Below are positions 8,973 to 17,418 of a stretch of 64,000 bases of DNA, in pieces. The translations under genes were made by a program, and so were the position numbers. Source of the DNA: Microlunatus kandeliicorticis (GTDB lineage: Bacteria; Actinomycetota; Actinomycetes; Propionibacteriales; Propionibacteriaceae); NCBI RefSeq assembly GCF_014137855.1, contig NZ_JACGWT010000002.1, positions 682,001-746,000 on the forward strand. Reading direction: 5' to 3'. The notes beneath the pieces are model-generated. The model saw only the letters and a program-made list of their open reading frames with translations. It ran no database searches and was not told the DNA's origin. Numbering within the stretch: position 1 is the first letter of the stretch; each line of letters opens with the position of its first letter.

Positions 8973-9485
8973 TCAGATCGCGCGCACGAGGATCTGGGTC
9001 GGCCCGGGCCAGTCGATCCCGGTCCGCTCCTCGAGCGGGCAGAAGCCGAGCGCCCGATAGAAGGCGCGGGTGGCCGCGTAGCCGGCGTGCTCGAAGCTCG
9101 GACCGACGGTGTGCACCACCAGGTAGCGACCGCCGTCCGCGGCGAGCTGCCTCGCGTGCGCCTCGACCAGCTCGCGTCCGATCTCACGGCCACGCCAGGA
9201 GGGGTCGACCGCGATGAGGTGCAGTTCGGCGCTCTCCGGATAGTGCCGGTGGAGCAGGGCGAACCCCACGACCTCACCGGCACGCTCGGCGACCAGACAG
9301 GGGAACGCGTCGTTCGCGACGTCGTTGACGTACTCCTCGACCGCCTCCGGGATGCCGAACCAGTCGGGGAGGGCGGTCAGGATGCGCCGGGCGGATTCCG
9401 GGTCGCGGCGGGCGGTGATGGTCACTGCGTCGCGATCGCGCGCTGGCACGGCGGGCCGGTTCGGGTGCGGGTGGGTGTCGGGCAT
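8973..9485 (-). CDS. GNAT family N-acetyltransferase
   Basis: A 170-residue acetyl-CoA-dependent acetyltransferase. The acetyl-CoA loop region is LHLIAVDPSWRGREIGRELVEAH (V-x-P then R-G-R-E-I-G, equivalent to the R/Q-x-x-G-x-G/A loop), followed by HAGYAATRAFYRALGFCPLEER, which matches the typical GNAT C-terminus. The substrate is unknown. The gene lies between and opposite to the two tad operons and does not look part of them. Confidence 0.82.
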   Translation of the reverse strand: MPDTHPHPNRPAVPARDRDAVTITARRDPESARRILTALPDWFGIPEAVEEYVNDVANDAFPCLVAERAGEVVGFALLHRHYPESAELHLIAVDPSWRGREIGRELVEAHARQLAADGGRYLVVHTVGPSFEHAGYAATRAFYRALGFCPLEERTGIDWPGPTQILVRAI

Positions 9486-9887
9486 GGGGTGTTCCGTTCC
9501 TGATCATGGCGCGCCGGTGCCGCTGGGCGCACGGATCATCGATGGGGTCGCTGCTGAGGAAGGCCGGCTGGATGCCGGCGCCGACTGTCGGACCGGACGG
9601 TGCGCGGGAGGTCACGACGGTCCCTGGGAGTTCGCCTCGGTGACCGAGGCGTCGCTCAACGGAACACCGCCCGAGCCTAGACCGAGCGGTCGTCGTCGGC
9701 GAGGTGTGGTCCGGAAGGAGTCGGGTGTTGTCCGGACGCCTGGCCGTCCACACCCCGGCCGTCCGGCCCGGTCCGTCAACAGCGCGAGGTCGGTGTGCGA
9801 CCCGGCTCGCCGGACCGGCCCAGTGTCCTGGGCAGATCCACCACGGATCAGGCATCGACAGGGATGCCGTCGACAGAGGAGTGGAAG
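9486..9887 (+). promoter_or_regulatory. 400-bp gene-free region with the second putative tad cis-element (9724-9781)
   Basis: No gene was seen. At 9724-9735 the same 12-mer GGTGTTGTCCGG found before ssd occurs, followed by CCGTCCACA at 9744 and the near match CCGTCAACA at 9773, again 29 bp apart. A strong ribosome-binding sequence (GAGGAG) lies just before the pilin-like gene. Confidence 0.5.
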
Positions 9888-10211
9888 ATGTCCACCTTGA
9901 TCACTACCGGCGCCGTCGCCACCGACGCCGCCACCGAAACCCCGCGCCTCCCTGCGGTGGAGCTGCCGCTCGCCCAGCGGATGGTCATCGGCTGCCTGGC
10001 CGCCGTCATCGGGCTCGGCCGCCCGCTCGCCCGCGACCAGCGCGGGATCACCACCGTCGAGTACGTCATCGGCATCGTCGCCGGGATCACCATCGTCGGC
10101 GTCCTGGTGCTGGCGCTCAGCAACCCGAGCGTGCAGCACGCGCTCGTGGGGCTGATCGAGCACCTCTTCGGGATGGGCGCGGACCCCGCGAAGCAGGTCA
10201 AGAAGGGGTGA
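9888..10211 (+). CDS. Flp-pilin-like DUF4244 protein
   Basis: A 107-residue protein beginning at an ATG about 10 bases after a GAGGAG ribosome-binding site. A 45-residue basic/amphipathic leader ends at RPLARDQRGITTVEYVIGIV, a type IV prepilin-like cleavage site (G followed by hydrophobics, with Glu at +5). A single hydrophobic helix and a short C-terminus follow. This matches actinobacterial DUF4244 proteins, the presumed major Flp pilins processed by a TadV-type peptidase; none is visible in this window. It is first in an operon with two TadE-like genes. Confidence 0.85.
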   Translation: MSTLITTGAVATDAATETPRLPAVELPLAQRMVIGCLAAVIGLGRPLARDQRGITTVEYVIGIVAGITIVGVLVLALSNPSVQHALVGLIEHLFGMGADPAKQVKKG

Positions 10212-10279
10212 ACGCCCGTACCGGTGCCGGGCGGGAACGTCCGGCACCGGTTCACCCGCCACAGCAGAGGGAGCGACGG

Positions 10280-10657
10280 ATGAGCTTCGGACACCGCCTC
10301 GCGCGGTGGATCCCGGGCGGACGCGGGATCACCACGGTCGAGTTCGCCGTCGGGCTGCTCGCCACGCTGGTCGTCCTGACCATGCTGGCGTGGATGATCT
10401 TCCTGCTCGGCATCAGGATCGCCGCGGTCGACGCGGCGGGCGCGGTGGCCCGGCAGAGTGCGCGCGGTGACGCCGCCGGGGTGCGCGCGGCGGAGGCGGG
10501 AGGACCGGCCGGCGCCCGCTACCGCATCGCCCGCGGCGACGGATCGGTCAGCGTCACGGTCACCGTCGACGCGGCCCCGGTCGCCGGGCTGCCGCGCTAC
10601 CGGGTGACCGCGACCGCGGAGGCCGTGACCGAGCCGGGAACGGAGCAGGGACCGTGA
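10280..10657 (+). CDS. TadE-like minor pilin
   Basis: A 125-residue pseudopilin of the TadE family. The segment GRGITTVEFAVGLLATLVVL has the prepilin cleavage pattern (Gly, then a hydrophobic helix with Glu at +5), followed by a predicted extracytoplasmic domain. Ribosome-binding sequence GAGGGAGCG precedes the ATG. The stop overlaps the GTG of the next gene (GTGA). It probably forms a minor pilus subunit with the DUF4244 protein upstream. Confidence 0.85.
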   Translation: MSFGHRLARWIPGGRGITTVEFAVGLLATLVVLTMLAWMIFLLGIRIAAVDAAGAVARQSARGDAAGVRAAEAGGPAGARYRIARGDGSVSVTVTVDAAPVAGLPRYRVTATAEAVTEPGTEQGP

Positions 10658-11103
10658 GGCCGTCCGGAGGTATCCGGGGTCGGGCGACACCCGCGGACCG
10701 GCGGGGCAGCGGCACGATGCTCAACCTGATGATCATGCTCGTGCTGCTCGCCGTCACTGCGGCGGTGCTCGGCTTCGCCGGCTACGCCACCGCGCGTCAC
10801 CAGTCGCAGAACGCAGCCGATCTGGCCGCGTTGGCGGCGGCTCAGACCGAGGGCAGCTCGGGCGCATCGGTCGGCAGCGCCGGCACGACCGTTGCCGACG
10901 GACCGGCGCCGGCGCCGGCGCCGGTGTGCACGGCGGCGCGCCGGGTCGCCCGGGCCAACGGCGCCGAGGTGACGGGCTGCGAGCTGGTCGGGTCGCCGTT
11001 CGACTTCGTGGTCACCGTCCGGGCCGAGGTCGCGCTGCCGGTCCACCTGCCCGGTCTGCCCGACACCGTCAGCGCCGAGGCGAACGCGGCTCCGGTGCGG
11101 TGA
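10654..11103 (+). CDS. TadE/Rv3654c-like helicase-associated pilus protein
   Basis: A 149-residue protein starting at GTG, coupled by a 4-bp overlap to the TadE-like gene. A basic N-terminus is followed by one hydrophobic helix (MIMLVLLAVTAAVLGFAGYA), then HQSQNAADLAALAAAQ, the conserved segment of the Rv3654c/TadG-like group. One Ala/Pro linker and two cysteines, likely disulfide-forming, follow. It is the last gene of the second tad operon; in mycobacteria the same order (pilin, TadE, Rv3654c) is found near the DEAD helicase, as here. Confidence 0.82.
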   Translation: MRPSGGIRGRATPADRRGSGTMLNLMIMLVLLAVTAAVLGFAGYATARHQSQNAADLAALAAAQTEGSSGASVGSAGTTVADGPAPAPAPVCTAARRVARANGAEVTGCELVGSPFDFVVTVRAEVALPVHLPGLPDTVSAEANAAPVR

Positions 11104-11148
11104 GTCTGGACGGCCGCGCGGGCGGCTCGGGCTCAGCGGCGCTCGGGC

Positions 11149-11526
11149 TCAGCGGTGCTCGGGCTCCCGCCCGGCCTCGTCGGGAGCGCCGGGCCGGCCG
11201 GGATAGCTGCGCTTGCTGGCCGGCTTCCGCTCGGCGTCGGCCGCGGCCTGTCCGCTGGCGGCCTTGAGCAGCGTCCGCTGCTGGCGGCGTCGCGCGGCGC
11301 CTCGTCGCAGACCGGCCCGGATCAGCGCCAACGCGATGATCAACACCAGCATGGCGACCGCACCCGATCCGAAGAGCCCCAGCTCGTTGGCCGGGATCCG
11401 CGCCCCGAACAGCGACAGCTGCAGCAGCCCCGAGCTGTCCAGGGTCATCGGGTCGAGCCCGTTGATCACGATCACCAGCGTGAACGCTGCCACCAGCACC
11501 AGCAGCACGACCCCCAGCGCGACCAT
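11149..11526 (-). CDS. small two-helix membrane protein
   Basis: A 125-residue protein of unknown function. The chosen ATG at 11526 starts right at the first membrane helix (MVALGVVLLVLVAAFTLVIV); the frame is open for another 47 codons upstream, but that runs into repeat sequence. A second helix (GSGAVAMLVLIIALALI) is followed by a very basic segment (RRGAARRRQQR) and a hydrophilic tail. The topology and the basic cytoplasmic tail resemble LapA-like or DUF-type membrane proteins, but I cannot name it. Confidence 0.6.
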   Translation of the reverse strand: MVALGVVLLVLVAAFTLVIVINGLDPMTLDSSGLLQLSLFGARIPANELGLFGSGAVAMLVLIIALALIRAGLRRGAARRRQQRTLLKAASGQAAADAERKPASKRSYPGRPGAPDEAGREPEHR

Positions 11527-11599
11527 GCGCTCATTATGGCGACGCCGACCACCGGATGCCGCTGCCCTGGGCCCGATCACCACCCCGCGCCCTGAGCGC

Positions 11600-12240
11600 G
11601 ATCGCGCCTCGAGCTTGTCGAAGGGCCGTGGGCGTTTCCACGAGCTCAGCGCGCGGGGTTGGCGCATCGGGTGACCGTGCCCTGAGCGCTTGCTCCACCC
11701 TGGCGCTCGGGCGTGATCGCCACCACCGTGCCCTGAGCCTGTCGAAGGGCGGACGGCGCTTCGACAGGCTCAGCGTGCGGGGTTGGGTGCTTTGACAGGT
11801 TCAGCGTGCGGGTTTGGGCGCTTCGACAGGCTCAGCGTGCGTGCTTCGCGGATCGCGTGATCGTGCCCTGGGCGCTCGCCCCAACCGGGTGCCCGAGCGC
11901 GATCGCGACCACGGTGCCCTGAGCCTGTCGAAGGGCAGAGAACGCTTTGACAGGCTCAACGCGCGGGGTTGGGCGCTTCGACAGGCTCAGCGCAGCGGCG
12001 CTTGGACAAGCTCAGCGCGCGTGCTTCGCGCTTCGACGGGCGTAGCGCGCGTGCCTCGCGCTTCGACGGGCTCAGCGGGCGGCGCTTCGACAGGCTCAGC
12101 GCGCGGGTAGGCGCTTCGACAGGCTCAGCGCGCGGGTAGGCGCTTCGACAGGCTCAGCGTGCGAGCGGCGCTTCGACGGGCTCAGCGCGCGGCGCTTCGC
12201 GCTTCGACGGGCTCAGCGGGTGGCGCTTCGACGGGCTCGG
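11600..12240. repeat. chromosomal CTGAGCCTGTCGAAG repeat cluster, both orientations
   Basis: At least 15 copies of the 15-mer CTTCGACAGGCTCAG or its reverse complement, many with a one- or two-base change. In several places the two orientations face each other a few bases apart (for example near 11730-11780 and 11920-11960), which allows hairpins. Spacers end in GCGCGGGTT-like sequences. The cluster fills the gap between the small membrane protein and the helicase. This motif is a widespread high-GC intergenic repeat; its function is not established here. Confidence 0.8.
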
Positions 12241-12255
12241 CGTCCTGCCGTCGCC

Positions 12256-14727
12256 TCAGCCGACCGGAGGCACGCCCAGCAGGGCGGAGAGCAGCCGGGT
12301 GGCGGCGGCCTTGTCGAGCATCTGGTTGGCGTTGCCGCACTTGGGGGAGACGACGCAGGCGGGGCAGCCCGCCTCGCAGGGACAGCTGCGGAGCTGGTCG
12401 AGGGTGGCGGTCCACCACTCCTGGGCGACGGCGAAGCCGCGTTCGGCGAAGCCGGCTCCACCCGGGTGGCCGTCGTGGACGAACACGGTCAGCTGCCCGG
12501 TGTCGGGGTGCACGAGCGTCGAGAGACCGCCGATGTCCCACCGGTCGCAGGGCGCGAACAGCGGCAGCAGACCGATCGCCGTGTGCTCGGCCGCGTGCGC
12601 GCCCGCCGCCAGGGTGTGCTCGGTCTCCTGGTCGAGCGCCCGCAGCGATCGGTGGTCGAGGGTCCACCAGACCGCGGTGGTCCGGAGCCGGACCTCGGGG
12701 CTGTCGAGCGGGTTCTCGTCCCACACCGTCCCGGTCTGCTCGTCGCGTCGCAGGTAGGCGAACACCTGCGAGGCCACCTCGACGTCGCCGAACACCAGCC
12801 GGCCGTTCCCGATCCGACGCGAGGTCCGCTCGCCGAGCACCCGGACGTCGTGGGTCCCCCGGGCCTGGGTGACGTAGCCCGGCGCCGCGCGGTGCACCAC
12901 GGCCTCGCCCTCGTCGCGGTCGAACTCGTCGACCAGGTAGGTCTCGCCCTGGTGCAGGTAGACCGCGCCCTCGTGGACCGTGCCCTCCGCGTTGACCGGG
13001 TCGGTGGTGCCGACCACCCTCCCGGTGCCCGCCTCGACGATTTCGACCGTCCGCCCGCCGGCCGACCGCAGGTCGATCGCCGCACCGGCCCGCCCCTCGC
13101 GAGCCCAGAACCAGCCGCGCGGACGCCGCCGCAGCACCCCCTGGCCCTCCAGCCGTTCGACCAGCCCCGGCATCGACGGCCCGAACCAGCGCACGTCGTC
13201 GCTGGTCAGCGGCAGCTCCTGCGCCGCCGCAGCCAGGTGCGGCCCCAGCACGTACGGGTTCTCCGGGTGGAGCACGATCTCCTCGACCGGGTGGTCGAAG
13301 AGCAGCTCCGGGTGCCCGACCAGGTAGGCGTCGAGCGGGTTCGCCGCCGCCACCAGCACCACCAGCGCCTCGGTGCCGCGCCGCCCCGCCCGGCCGGCCT
13401 GCTGCCAGAACGCCGCCCGCGTCCCCGGAAAACCCGCGATCACCACGGCGTCGAGCCCGGAGATGTCCACGCCCAGCTCGAGCGCATTGGTCGCCGCCAC
13501 CCCGGTCACCGCCCCGGTCTGCAGAGCGGCCTCGAGCTCGCGCCGGTCACCGGCCAGGTAGCCGCTGCGGTACGAAGCGATCCGCCGCGTCGCGCGCCCC
13601 GCCGCGCCACCCGCCGCGCCACCAGCCACGCCGTCAGCTGCGCCGAGCGCGAGCCCGACCGGCCCGGCACCCGCCGCGACCTCCGACCGGCCCTCGGCGA
13701 GCTCGACCAACCGCTGCGCCCGCACCGCCACCTGCTCGGCCAGCCGCCGTGACGGGATGAACGCCACCGTCTGTCGTCCGCTGTCGACCAGGCCGGCGAG
13801 CAGCTCGGCCGCGTCCTCGGTCGGCGCGTGCTCCGGCTCCCACAGCAGCACCTCGACCGCGCCGTGCGGCGAGCCGTCCGCCGACACCACCTCGATCGGC
13901 TCCGCGCCGCCGGGGCCCGGGTCGTCGGCCCGCCCGTCCGCCGGCTCCTCCCCGATCAGCGCGGCCGCCGACCGACGGACCGCCGCGTCCCCGCCGCCGC
14001 TGGTCGCCGAGGACAGCACGAACACCGGGTCGGCGCCGTAGTGCGCACAGAGCCGCCGGAGCCGGCGCAGCACCACCGCCACCTGCGCGCCGAACACCCC
14101 GCGATAGCGGTGCGCCTCGTCGACCACCACGTACCGCAGCGTGCTGAGGAAGCTCGACCACCGCTCGTGCTGCGGCAGCAGCGCGTGGTGGAGGAAGTCC
14201 GGGTTGGTCAGCAGATAGCCGGCGTGGTCGCGGGCCCAGTCGCGCTCGGCCGGCTCGGAGTCGCCGTCGATCGCCGCGACCCGCCAGCCGGGCAGGCCGA
14301 GCGTCCCGGTGACCCGGAGCTGGTCGTGGGCCAGCGCCTTGGTCGGGGCCAGGTAGAGCGCGGTGTGCGGGCGGCGGGGCCGGAGCAGCCGGCTGCGCAG
14401 ATCGCCCGCGGACCCGCTCGCCGTGGACCCACGCGCCGGGGCCACCACCTCCGGTCCGCCCGAGGTCGCCGCCGCGACCGCCATCAGATAGCCGAAGGTC
14501 TTGCCCGAGGCCGTCCCGGTGGTCAGGGCCACGTGCCGTCCGGCGACCATCGCGTCGGCGGCCAGCCGCTGGTGCCGCCACGGGCTCGCCATCCCGGCCC
14601 GCACGAGACCGGCGCGGCAGTCGGCCGGCAGCCACTCCGGCCAGCCGGCCACCTCGGCGCTCCGCCCCGGCAGCAGCCGGCGGTGGCGGACCCGGTCCAG
14701 GTCCAGCAGCGGGGCGACGTCCAGCAC
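12256..14727 (-). CDS. DEAD/DEAH-box helicase with C-terminal DUF1998 zinc-binding domain
   Basis: An 823-residue ATP-dependent helicase of the Rv3649/MrfA-like group; Bacillus MrfA acts in mitomycin-damage repair. Q-like and Walker A segment ALTTGTASGKTFGYLMA, DEAH box YVVVDEAHRYRGVFG, motif III FVLSSATS, motif V GVAATNALELGVDISGLD and motif VI QQAGRAGRRG are all present. The C-terminal DUF1998 has the cysteine cluster CPCEAGCPACVVSPKCGN. A low-complexity Ala/Gly insertion (AADGVAGGAAGGAAGRAT) lies between the RecA domains. GTG at 14727 was chosen so that the protein starts close to the family's N-terminus; upstream in-frame codons overlap the hppA promoter. Confidence 0.9.
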   Translation of the reverse strand: MLDVAPLLDLDRVRHRRLLPGRSAEVAGWPEWLPADCRAGLVRAGMASPWRHQRLAADAMVAGRHVALTTGTASGKTFGYLMAVAAATSGGPEVVAPARGSTASGSAGDLRSRLLRPRRPHTALYLAPTKALAHDQLRVTGTLGLPGWRVAAIDGDSEPAERDWARDHAGYLLTNPDFLHHALLPQHERWSSFLSTLRYVVVDEAHRYRGVFGAQVAVVLRRLRRLCAHYGADPVFVLSSATSGGGDAAVRRSAAALIGEEPADGRADDPGPGGAEPIEVVSADGSPHGAVEVLLWEPEHAPTEDAAELLAGLVDSGRQTVAFIPSRRLAEQVAVRAQRLVELAEGRSEVAAGAGPVGLALGAADGVAGGAAGGAAGRATRRIASYRSGYLAGDRRELEAALQTGAVTGVAATNALELGVDISGLDAVVIAGFPGTRAAFWQQAGRAGRRGTEALVVLVAAANPLDAYLVGHPELLFDHPVEEIVLHPENPYVLGPHLAAAAQELPLTSDDVRWFGPSMPGLVERLEGQGVLRRRPRGWFWAREGRAGAAIDLRSAGGRTVEIVEAGTGRVVGTTDPVNAEGTVHEGAVYLHQGETYLVDEFDRDEGEAVVHRAAPGYVTQARGTHDVRVLGERTSRRIGNGRLVFGDVEVASQVFAYLRRDEQTGTVWDENPLDSPEVRLRTTAVWWTLDHRSLRALDQETEHTLAAGAHAAEHTAIGLLPLFAPCDRWDIGGLSTLVHPDTGQLTVFVHDGHPGGAGFAERGFAVAQEWWTATLDQLRSCPCEAGCPACVVSPKCGNANQMLDKAAATRLLSALLGVPPVG

Positions 14728-14956
14728 CCGGCAAGAATCGCACACAGGGCCGACAACGCCGGTCGATCCGGCCGGGTGCCGGGTTCTGCGCCCGGCTGTC
14801 GGACAGGTTTCCGGCACGAGTTCTCTCGTCCGGGACGAGACCAGTGGTGCGTCTGGTTTAGACTCCGGTCCGACCGGCGGGGCCCCGAGCAACGTGTGCT
14901 CCTGGTCTGACCCCTTTTTCGTGTTCCGGTAATTCGTTCGAGTGGGAGCTCTCTTG

Positions 14957-17320
14957 ATGTTCGCTGGCTCTGCCGTTCCGTTGGCGGTGACGCTCAACGG
15001 GACGTTGGTGACCTACGTCGTCGTGGTCGCCGTCATCGCCCTCATCGCCCTCGGGATGGCCGTCGCCTTCCGCCGCCAGGTGCTGGCCGCTGGCGAGGGC
15101 ACCGACAAGATGCGCGAGATCGCGCAGGGCGTCCAGGAGGGCGCCTCGGCCTACCTGGGTCGCCAGTTCCGCACCCTGGCGATCTTCGCGGTGATCGCCT
15201 TCCTGCTGCTGCTCGCCCTCCCGGCGCACAGCGACGACGGTGCCGGCGCCCACTGGGGTCTCCGGATCGCCCGCTCGGTCGCCTTCCTGGCCGGTGCGGT
15301 GTTCTCCGGTCTGATCGGCTACTTCGGCATGTCGCTGGCCGTCCGGGCCAACGTCCGGGTCGCCGCGGCGGCCCGGTCCGAGGGTCGCGACCCGGCCATG
15401 CGGATCGCCTTCCGCACCGGTGCGCACGTCGGCATGGCCACCGTCGGCCTCGGCCTCGTCGGCGCCTCTCTGGTGGTGCTGTTCTTCAAGGGCGACGCCC
15501 CGACCGTGCTCGAGGGCTTCGGCTTCGGCGCCGCGATGCTCGCCATGTTCATGCGGGTCGGCGGCGGCATCTTCACCAAGGCCGCCGACGTCGGCGCCGA
15601 CCTGGTCGGCAAGGTCGAGCAGAACATCCCCGAGGACGACCCGCGCAACGCCGCCACCATCGCCGACAACGTCGGTGACAACGTCGGCGACTGCGCCGGC
15701 ATGGCCGCCGACCTGTTCGAGTCCTACGCGGTGACCCTGGTCGCCTCGCTGATCCTCGGCAAGGCCGCTTTCGGCGCCATCGGGCTGGTCTTCCCGCTGA
15801 TCGTGCCGGCCATCGGCGTGATCACCGCGATCATCGGCATCTTCCTGACCCGCCCGCGGGCCGGCGAGAACGGCCTCAAGACGATCAACCGGGCCTTCTA
15901 CCTCTCGGCGGTGATCTCGGCGGTGCTGTGCGCGATCGCCGCCTTCGTCTTCCTGCCCAGCAGCTTCGCCGGGCTCTCCGGTGTCACCGCCCAGTACGAC
16001 GGGCCGATCAACGACCCGCGGATCGTCGCGCTGATCTCCGTGGTGATCGGCATCGTGCTGGCCGCGATCATCCTGTCGCTGACCGGCTACTACACCGGCA
16101 CCGAGGACCGCCCGGTCAAGGACGTCGGCAAGACCTCGCTCACCGGTGCGGCCACCGTCGTGCTCGCCGGTATCTCGGTCGGGCTGGAGTCGGCCGTCTA
16201 CACCGCGCTGGTGATCGCCGCCGCGGTCTACGGCGCCTTCCTGGTCGGCGGCTCCGGGATCGTCGGGCTGTTCTGCATCGCGCTCGCCGGCTGCGGCCTG
16301 CTGACCACCGTCGGCGTCATCGTGGCCATGGACACCTTCGGCCCGGTCTCCGACAACGCCCAGGGCATCGCCGAGATGTCGGGCGACGTCCACGGCGAGG
16401 GCGCGCAGATCCTCACCGAGCTCGACGCGGTCGGCAACACCACCAAGGCGATCACCAAGGGCATCGCGATCGCCACCGCGGTGCTCGCCGCGACCGCGCT
16501 GTTCGGCTCCTACACCGACTCGATCCGCACCGTGCTGGTCGAGCAGTACGAGCGGTTCTCCGCGCAAGCGGTGGTGTTCAACCCGGGCACCCTGGTCGGT
16601 CTGCTGGTCGGCGCGGCGGTGGTGTTCCTGTTCTCCGGGCTCGCCATCAGCGCGGTCGGCCGGGCCGCCGGCGCGGTGGTCTACGAGGTGCGCCGCCAGT
16701 TCCGCGAGATCCCCGGGATCATGGAGGGCACCACCAAGCCGGAGTACGGCCGGGTCGTCGACATCGTCACCCGCGACTCGCTCCGCGAGCTGGCCACGCC
16801 CGGTCTGCTGGCGATCTTCGCCCCGATCGCGGTCGGCTTCGGCCTGGGGGCGCCGGCGCTGGCCGGCTACCTGGCCGGGGCCATCGCCTGCGGCACCCTG
16901 ATGGCGGTGTTCCTGGCCAACTCCGGTGGTGCCTGGGACAACGCCAAGAAGCTGGTGGAGGACGGCAACCACGGCGGCAAGGGCTCGCCGGCGCACGAGG
17001 CCACCGTCATCGGTGACACCGTGGGCGACCCGTTCAAGGACACCGCCGGCCCGGCCATCAACCCGCTGATCAAGGTGATGAACCTGGTCGCGGTGCTGAT
17101 CGCCCCGGCCGTCGTCGCGATGTCGCCGCTGAGCACCGACCCGAACCCGATCCGCTACCTGATCGCGCTGGTCGCGCTCGCCGTGGTGGTGGTCGTGGTG
17201 GTGATCAGCTCGCGCCGTCAGGTCGGGATCTCCGGCGAGGGCAGCGGCGACGGGTCCGGCGACGCCGGCACCGGCGCCGGCGGCACCACCGCCCCGGCCG
17301 TGGAGACCGCCCAGCGCTGA
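14957..17320 (+). CDS. hppA: proton-translocating membrane pyrophosphatase
   Basis: A 787-residue integral membrane enzyme that couples pyrophosphate hydrolysis to H+ export. Catalytic motifs are DVGADLVGKVE at 211-221, DNVGDNVGDC at 237-246 and GDTVGDPFKDTAGPAINP near the C-terminus. The segment GNTTKAITKG has Lys where K+-dependent enzymes have Ala, so this should be the K+-independent type (family knowledge). ATG at 14957 is preferred because GGGAG lies 8 bases upstream; a GTG at 14942 is in frame. A Gly/Ser/Thr-rich tail ends the protein and a strong hairpin terminator follows. Confidence 0.95.
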   Translation: MFAGSAVPLAVTLNGTLVTYVVVVAVIALIALGMAVAFRRQVLAAGEGTDKMREIAQGVQEGASAYLGRQFRTLAIFAVIAFLLLLALPAHSDDGAGAHWGLRIARSVAFLAGAVFSGLIGYFGMSLAVRANVRVAAAARSEGRDPAMRIAFRTGAHVGMATVGLGLVGASLVVLFFKGDAPTVLEGFGFGAAMLAMFMRVGGGIFTKAADVGADLVGKVEQNIPEDDPRNAATIADNVGDNVGDCAGMAADLFESYAVTLVASLILGKAAFGAIGLVFPLIVPAIGVITAIIGIFLTRPRAGENGLKTINRAFYLSAVISAVLCAIAAFVFLPSSFAGLSGVTAQYDGPINDPRIVALISVVIGIVLAAIILSLTGYYTGTEDRPVKDVGKTSLTGAATVVLAGISVGLESAVYTALVIAAAVYGAFLVGGSGIVGLFCIALAGCGLLTTVGVIVAMDTFGPVSDNAQGIAEMSGDVHGEGAQILTELDAVGNTTKAITKGIAIATAVLAATALFGSYTDSIRTVLVEQYERFSAQAVVFNPGTLVGLLVGAAVVFLFSGLAISAVGRAAGAVVYEVRRQFREIPGIMEGTTKPEYGRVVDIVTRDSLRELATPGLLAIFAPIAVGFGLGAPALAGYLAGAIACGTLMAVFLANSGGAWDNAKKLVEDGNHGGKGSPAHEATVIGDTVGDPFKDTAGPAINPLIKVMNLVAVLIAPAVVAMSPLSTDPNPIRYLIALVALAVVVVVVVISSRRQVGISGEGSGDGSGDAGTGAGGTTAPAVETAQR

Positions 17321-17344
17321 CCCGCTCGTACCGAGCACCCGACC

Positions 17345-17373
17345 GGCCCCGCAGTCGCTCCGACTGCGGGGCC
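17345..17373 (+). terminator. hairpin terminator after hppA
   Basis: GGCCCCGCAGTCG at 17345-17357 pairs perfectly with CGACTGCGGGGCC at 17361-17373 around a 3-nt loop. There is no T-run, as is usual in high-GC actinobacteria. Confidence 0.75.
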
Positions 17374-17418
17374 GCGTCACGTCCGGACGCTCCGGTCGGC
17401 TGTCAGACTGGACGGACC

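Noticed and set aside
12159-12872. 237-codon plus-strand open frame
   Set aside because: It begins in the chromosomal repeat cluster and is antisense to the helicase C-terminus.
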